Position numbers and translations under genes: made by a program. A stretch of DNA of 64,000 bases from Cymbomonas tetramitiformis (lineage: Eukaryota; Chlorophyta; Pyramimonadophyceae; Pyramimonadales; Pyramimonadaceae): positions 42,016 to 106,015 of the forward strand of contig LGRX02025811.1 in assembly GCA_001247695.2 (NCBI GenBank), given 5' to 3'. How positions within the stretch are numbered: the first letter of the stretch is position 1; each line of letters begins with the position of its first letter. Below the pieces are notes generated by a model. It worked only from the letters and a program-made list of their open reading frames with translations. It was not told the DNA's origin and ran no database searches. Of the stretch, positions 59,145-64,000 are shown piece after piece.

Positions 59145-60140
59145 TTAGCCTTCATAGGCAGCTATAATGTCTGCTGCATTGGTCAGCTCTGTGGCTTTGA
59201 CCCAGGTGTCATGCTCAGGACCGTAGCCTGCATATCGTACTAAATAGTATTTGACACCTCTAGTGAACTTATCCGAGAGTATATGTGATATCTCAAACAG
59301 TGGTTGCCCTTCTTCGGTGATCATCTGTGGCAGAGGCAAAGGTGCTTGGATCGAGTCATTGTACAGCTCTAATCTGGATACAGGCTGTACCGGATGAATA
59401 CGGATATCAAGATTTCCGAAATCTAACTCGTATGCACGTCCATGGCTAAGCACTTTGGAAATGGTGAACGGTCCAATATATGGCTGCTTAAAGTGTCTGC
59501 CTGCCTCTGTCAAACCAGTCCATTGAATAAACTCGGTCCGTAAAACGGGAACTTTCTGCCCAACTGCAAACTGCTTAGGCATGTGAGTCTTATTGAATCT
59601 GGCTTGGCTAATTTCTGCTGCTCGGGAAATGTTGTCTACCGCGTTGGCATGAACAGCCGAGTACTGGTCAAAATGATCTCGAATAGCTCTTTGTATTGGA
59701 ACAGGAGCTTCTGGCGGAATAGTGATAACCAGGTCATGAGGCGAAAGTGGTTGCGCCATCGAGTCGAGATAAAATGGTGAATAACCAGTTGATGCAGAAA
59801 CGGTATTGTTAATTGCAAACTCCACCAGAGGCAACTTGTCCTCCCACGAATTGGCTGAAGTATCGTTGCAACAACACCTGAGGATGAAAAAAAATACTAC
59901 TTAATCAGTTTATAAACCAGAGGATGGTGAAATCATATCATGAATCAACAATTTGAAAAATACCTGAGGATGTCCTCAATGAAGGCATGGCTCCTCTCAT
60001 TGGCAGCATTCGACTGTGGATGGTGTGATGACGTCATGGACAATCTCGTACCAGTAGATTTCCACAGTGTCTGCCAGAATGTAGAGGTGAATCTGGGGTC
60101 TCGATCTGAGATGATGTTCCTCGGAAGACCATGGACACAA
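59145..60140 (-). pseudogene. Gypsy pol part 2: rest of integrase core and chromodomain
   Basis: Resumes at the HGLPRN motif, and carries the second and third catalytic residues and the chromodomain. A phase-2 intron-like sequence at 59963-59878 must be removed to keep the frame. The stop is at 59145. Confidence 0.85.
59878..59963 (-). other. Intron-like 86-bp insertion flanked by 11-bp direct repeats
   Basis: On the - strand it begins GTATTTTTC and ends with a T-rich tract and CATCCTCAG. The 11-bp word CATCCTCAGGT occurs at both boundaries. Removing the segment joins an interrupted arginine codon and restores the conserved integrase frame. It therefore behaves as a GT-AG intron, or as a small insertion that created its own splice sites through target duplication. 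Confidence 0.7.
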
Positions 60141-61001
60141 CATTCCTATGATCGATTCTGCGGTTCGCGACTGCATCGTGACACATTCCGGTTCGCGACG
60201 CGGCTGGACTGGCATTCTGTCAGGACTGTAAAGGGACAATATCGCGATACCTTCGGGAAGCTGGTATCTGAACGGGTCGAGCCTCCAAAATCCAGCGTGG
60301 CTGCAAACGTGGCTTCAAAGGACCCTCCGATCGAACTGCATGCTACGGTCAATTTTACTTTTAAAAATATGATATGTTAAGTACGAGACCTTATATACTG
60401 AAATATTTCTCTTGCTTGGATATTACTGGCGGTAAGAGGCCGGAGATATCGGATGTCGAACCATGTCGCCGATGTGGCGCTATAGCATTCACATCTTGGA
60501 TACATTACGTGATACAATAGTCCGAAGAAATTCGGTGCTGGAAAATCGATCATCTGAACCGTTCGCTGAAAATGTAGTAATATCTTTATTAAATCGTGCG
60601 CACCCGCAAAAAAGTTTACGCCACATTTCTTGGGTGGCATATGACTGCTTTCTCGGGATTTGCGTTTATATTTTTTGTTGAGAGAATCTTCAAGGGAGAC
60701 GACAGACGCATCCGTGATACTCGTACAGTTGAACAGTACAAACGCTTCCAATTTCCCCACTGACGTTCCTCGGAAGCGAGAAACTCGTCCACTGCCGTTC
60801 GTTTTTCGATCCAGCGGACACCGTGCGGTTTCCATCGGGCGTTTAAGTATGTGAAAACTGCTTTCCGTTCGCCAGCGGCAATACCCCTCGCTCTTTTAAA
60901 AATCATTACATTAGGAAAACATTTTTTCGGATAATAGATGTTTAGATAACACGATAGGCTATTCTTTGAGCTCTTGATCAAGTTCGCATGTGCCCGTTTC
61001 A

Positions 61002-61094
61002 GCTCAGTTTGCAGGCATGACTGCAAACTGAGCCGATGCCTTGAGTGCGCGCGACACTCAAGGGTCATCTTTGATCGCAAGCGGTCTCAAAGAT
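61002..61094. other. Three consecutive hairpins
   Basis: 61002-61033 has perfect 13-bp arms and a 6-nt loop. 61039-61063 has perfect 9-bp arms (CCTTGAGTG / CACTCAAGG) and a 7-nt loop. 61067-61094 has 8-bp arms (ATCTTTGA / TCAAAGAT). They lie within the 2.2-kb insertion. Confidence 0.75.
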
Positions 61095-61573
61095 ACTGGG
61101 ACGTAAGCCTTGTGCTTCAGGAAATATTTTAAATAAGATATGAGTATCAAGAATCTGAAGTTTCAGTTGTTGGGTCGAACGCATTACTCTAAACTGTCCT
61201 TGTGTTGTGGGTTTTGTATTCAAACCCAAACCCAAACCCAAGATGAGTAAAATAAATCGGCAGTTCCGGTGCGCGTAAGCTTATGAAACTCTTCAGATAT
61301 ATTCGCAATAGTCCTGGTAATATGATATTAGAAGCACGCCCTCTGATGTTAAGTACTGATTTAGTGATCTCAATTCTTCTTTCGGGAGAAAAATTTGTTC
61401 AAACCCTACCATGTTTAATAAATTCTAAACAGCCGAGGGGTTGCCGACCGTTTTAGCCTATGAAACTTCGTAAGTAGTTTCGAGAGACTCTAATAACTAA
61501 CATATATCTGGCACAAAGGCAGCGGGTTGGGTCTGAATACATTCAAACCTGTATTTAAACCCGGCGGTTTGGC

Positions 61574-61612
61574 TATCGGAAACGCGGATGATGAACAACC
61601 GCGTTTCCGATA
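61574..61612. other. Perfect 14-bp hairpin
   Basis: Arms TATCGGAAACGCGG and CCGCGTTTCCGATA with an 11-nt loop. A smaller hairpin (AAAGTC / GACTTT) follows at 61634-61650. Confidence 0.75.
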
Positions 61613-62342
61613 AAGCGAACCGCTGCCCTTCTAAAAGTCTACACGACTTTAATATGCATACGTGATATGAAATATGTGCAGATGCTGTGCATATTATGGC
61701 CTCGCAGGGCATGCGTGGAGTCCTCTGACTCGATTTCCCATACCCCATGACCCCCTCTCGCTAAACGTGCAGCAGTTCCTAATTTCTGCACGGATCTTGC
61801 CCATGAAAAAAATATGTTGTTCCCAACACACCTTAGAATCATAATGCACAGTTTTATTGCGTTCGGCATACCGCAATATACCGAAAACAATAGCCGCTGC
61901 ACGCTGACTCACGGGGTGGGAGGAGAACGAACATATTGAAAAACATTCACTCAGTATTTCGACTTTGTTCCCACGCATGCAGATCTTTTCCGACCGCAAC
62001 TGTGACGTGAGGTACGACACGTCATCATTTTTGGAGATGAGGTTGACAATATAATTTTGGTTTCGACTGATGACGCGTACTTTACATCGCAGACATTGCA
62101 TTGGCTAAAATTTATGAACGATGATTTCATTGGTTCAGTACGGTTGACCTGGCATGTTCCCCGACCCCTTCCTGAAGCGTATCGCGATACTGACGGGAAA
62201 CTAAAGGGGTCAACATCTCCGTAAGATTCTGCAAAACTTGGTCATTTGACGTGAAAGGACTCGTGAAGAGCTGAGATTCGCATCGAAGACCTTCCTTGAC
62301 ATGTCGCGTCATGTCGCGATACTAGAATCGATCATAGGAATG

Positions 62343-63346
62343 ATGTGGAGCTTGAAGATATGCTGCATATTGATAGAAGCAGTATGCCGAGCTGTCCAGG
62401 TCATGCTGAAGGGAATGAGATGACAACGATGAGAGAATTGGCACATTACCACAAATATACTGTCGTGCCCATTAGTGGTGATAGGCAGGTCAGTGATCCA
62501 ATCAAGAGATACATCTAGCCATTTTGTCTTAGGCACGGAATATCGTATATGTGCCTGACCATAAGGCTTGTGTCGCCTCGTTTTCTGGCGCTGACAAACG
62601 GGGCACTCCCGAATGTACTTGATGGCTGCCGTTGTCATTCCTGGCCAATAATACCGGCTACGCAGAAGATGAAGCATGCGATTTTTGCCTACATGACCAG
62701 AAATAGTGGCTGAGTGGCACTCATGAAGAAGAATGTGGCGAAGTTGTGTGATCTCACCGTCATCTGTGGGGACTTTAGCTGTTGGAGGAATGTACAGCTG
62801 TCTGCCATATATGGTCTTACGATAGATCAACCCCTGAATGAGCTCGAAGCTGTAGCTGCTGACTGACTGTGACGAAGTCGATGATGTCAGCTTAGCCAAA
62901 ATAGTCTGTGCAAATGTGTCACGATCATACTCGGATATAATGATGTCGTGTAGCTGATGAGCTGATGAAGAAGATATAAGAGCAATGAATGTAGGATCTG
63001 CAGATGGAATGACCTCGCTGATGTCCATATGATGAAGACAATCAGTAAGTTCAAAAAGTGCAGAGATACGCGTGAGTGCGTCTGCAACCTTATTCTTCTC
63101 GCCAGCAATGTGCTCTATACGGAAGTTGTATTCAGAGAGCTCATCCAACCACCGTGCCTGTTTGGGGCTCAGTGTGGATTTGGTCTGGAAATAAACCAGT
63201 GGCTGATGATCTGAGCGTACAATAGTCTCAGGAGCTCCCAACAAGATGTGGCGAAAGAATCGGAAGCCTTCTACAATGGCAAATAGCTCGATCTCAGGAA
63301 TAGGCCAACGTCTCTGTGTATCGGATAGACACTCACGTAAGGAATT
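62343..63346 (-). pseudogene. Gypsy pol part 1: RNase H end, integrase zinc domain, start of core
   Basis: The frame is open from the satellite junction (63346) to the insertion. The zinc-binding residues are H (HECHS), H (SGHVG) and the pair in CPVC. Only the first catalytic aspartate is on this side of the insertion. Confidence 0.85.
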
Positions 63347-63440
63347 TCCTAAGGGAACCTATATATTCCTATATTTTCTAGGATCCCTTAGGATTATATA
63401 GGATTATATAGGATCCTCTAGGATTATATAGGATCCTCTA
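63347..63440 (+). repeat. Short TAGGATTATATAGGATCCT repeats
   Basis: Irregular repetition of about 20 bp forms the transition from gypsy coding sequence into the satellite. Confidence 0.7.
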
Positions 63441-63710
63441 GGATCTTAACTTGAGCTTTTCAGCTCAGCGTAACAGTGGGATTATCATCTTTAAGTTCCT
63501 CTATGATCCTCTAGGATCTTAACTTGAGCTTTTCAGCTCAGCGTAACAGTGGGATTATCATCTTTAAGTTCCTCTATGATCCTCTAGGATCTTAACTTGA
63601 GCTTTTCAGCTCAGCGTAACAGTGGGATTATCATCTTTAAGTTCCTCTAGGATCTTAACTTGAGCTTTTCGGCTCAGCGTAACAGTGGGATTATCATCTT
63701 TAAGTTCCTA
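63441..63710 (+). repeat. 73-bp satellite, about four units
   Basis: Units start at GGATCTTAACTTGAGC (63441, 63514, 63587, 63650). The first two periods are exactly 73 bp and the last is 63 bp. Each contains GAGCTTTTCAGCTC, a short hairpin. Confidence 0.9.
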
Positions 63711-64000
63711 CATGAAGTTAAGCTTGCAGATAAGTTCCTACAGGAAGTTAAGCTTGCAGATAAGTTCCTACACGATGCTAAGCACGACAGATAAGTTCCT
63801 ACAGGAAGCTAAGCTGGATAAATAAGTTCCTATAGGAAGGTAAGCTTGACACATAAGTTCCTACAGAAAGCTAGGCTTGACAGATAAGATCCTACAGGAA
63901 GTTAAGCTTGCAGATAAGTTCCTACACGATGCTAAGCACGACAGATAAGTTCCTACAGAAAGCTAGGCTTGACAGATAAGATACTAAAGGAAGTTAAGCT
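63711..64000 (+). repeat. 30-31 bp satellite, about ten units, continuing past the window
   Basis: Units begin TAAGTTCCTACA and include GAAGTTAAGCTTG or variants (CGATGCTAAGCACGACAGA). Variant types recur in order, suggesting a higher-order repeat. The junction with the 73-bp repeat shares TTTAAGTTCCT. Confidence 0.9.

Larger units (their letters stand above)
60141..62342. mobile_element. 2.2-kb insertion with terminal inverted repeats in the gypsy integrase
   Basis: Both ends start with CATTCCTATGATCGATTCT read inward (19 bp perfect), extending imperfectly to about 30 bp with CGCGAC. Palindromic TATCGCGATAC words lie inside both ends. The target duplication is not clear. No transposase is recognised: short open frames on the - strand (60377-60835 and 60616-61080) overlap in different frames without familiar motifs. 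It is probably a non-autonomous or decayed DNA transposon. Confidence 0.7.
59145..63346 (-). pseudogene. Ty3/gypsy chromovirus pol fragment, interrupted
   Basis: Read right to left: end of RNase H from about 63345 (DTQRRWPIPEIELFAIVEG, RSDHQPLVYF); zinc-binding integrase domain (HECHSATISGH ... CPVCQRQK); start of the catalytic core (DVSLDWITDLP, first Asp) down to about 62345. A 2.2-kb insertion follows (60141-62342). The core then resumes at about 60135 (GLPRNIISDRDPRFTS, second Asp; NAANERSHAFIEDIL, catalytic Glu), crosses an 86-bp intron-like gap (59963-59878), and continues through LPLVEFAINN to a C-terminal chromodomain (FEISHILSDK, YYLVRYAGYGPEHDTW). Reverse transcriptase, protease and gag are not in the window because satellite DNA abuts at 63347. 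The large insertion disables this copy. Apart from the two insertions the frame is open. Confidence 0.85.

Noticed and set aside
61214..61242. Telomere-like CCCAAA repeats
   Set aside because: Only about three units, interstitial, and not part of a longer array.

Overview
The window is eukaryotic nuclear DNA, probably from an alga or other protist. The evidence is GT-AG introns that restore reading frames, very long secreted modular proteins, and several eukaryotic transposon classes: a non-LTR element with a restriction-like endonuclease, a pogo/Tigger-like DNA element, a gag-only LTR element and a chromodomain Ty3/gypsy element. I see no rRNA, tRNA or recognisable housekeeping gene, and I cannot place the organism more precisely. 

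1-4970: decayed repeats. A C-terminal fragment of a non-LTR retrotransposon (+ strand, to 2349) faces an N-terminal fragment of a similar element (- strand, 4053 to about 2314). They meet head-on in C/A-rich low-complexity DNA. 

4971-34800: the main genic region. It is a tandem array of about 11.7-kb units, two complete and one partial, all on the - strand. Units 1 and 2 each encode a predicted six-exon secreted protein of about 2,490 residues. It has a signal-like N-terminus, beta-helix/adhesin-like repeats, a three-repeat lectin-like exon and several F5/8 type C (discoidin) domains. Every internal intron I could place is phase 1. The third gene (28388-35234) has its own signal-peptide N-terminus and a three-exon structure. 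It is nearly identical to the others in most of its shared part but has a sharply bounded diverged island. Two discoidin domains appear split across exons with other modules nested inside. 

35235-38495: no gene recognised. 

38496-48958: three nearly identical 3,487-bp tandem units. Each is a 3,435-bp pogo-like transposon with TA-flanked inverted ends and a spliced transposase (742 residues predicted), plus the same 52 bp of flanking DNA. 

48959-58800: minisatellites and inverted-repeat elements, one complete but gag-only LTR retrotransposon (50814-54203, 212-bp LTRs), and a second related gag fragment (56546-57535). 

59145-63346: a Ty3/gypsy chromovirus pol fragment on the - strand. Its integrase core is cut by a 2.2-kb insertion with terminal inverted repeats, and a second short insertion looks like an 86-bp intron flanked by 11-bp direct repeats. 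The window ends in satellite DNA (63347-64000). 

The array of modular secreted genes, the TA-bounded pogo tandem array and the intron-like insertion in the gypsy integrase deserve the closest look.
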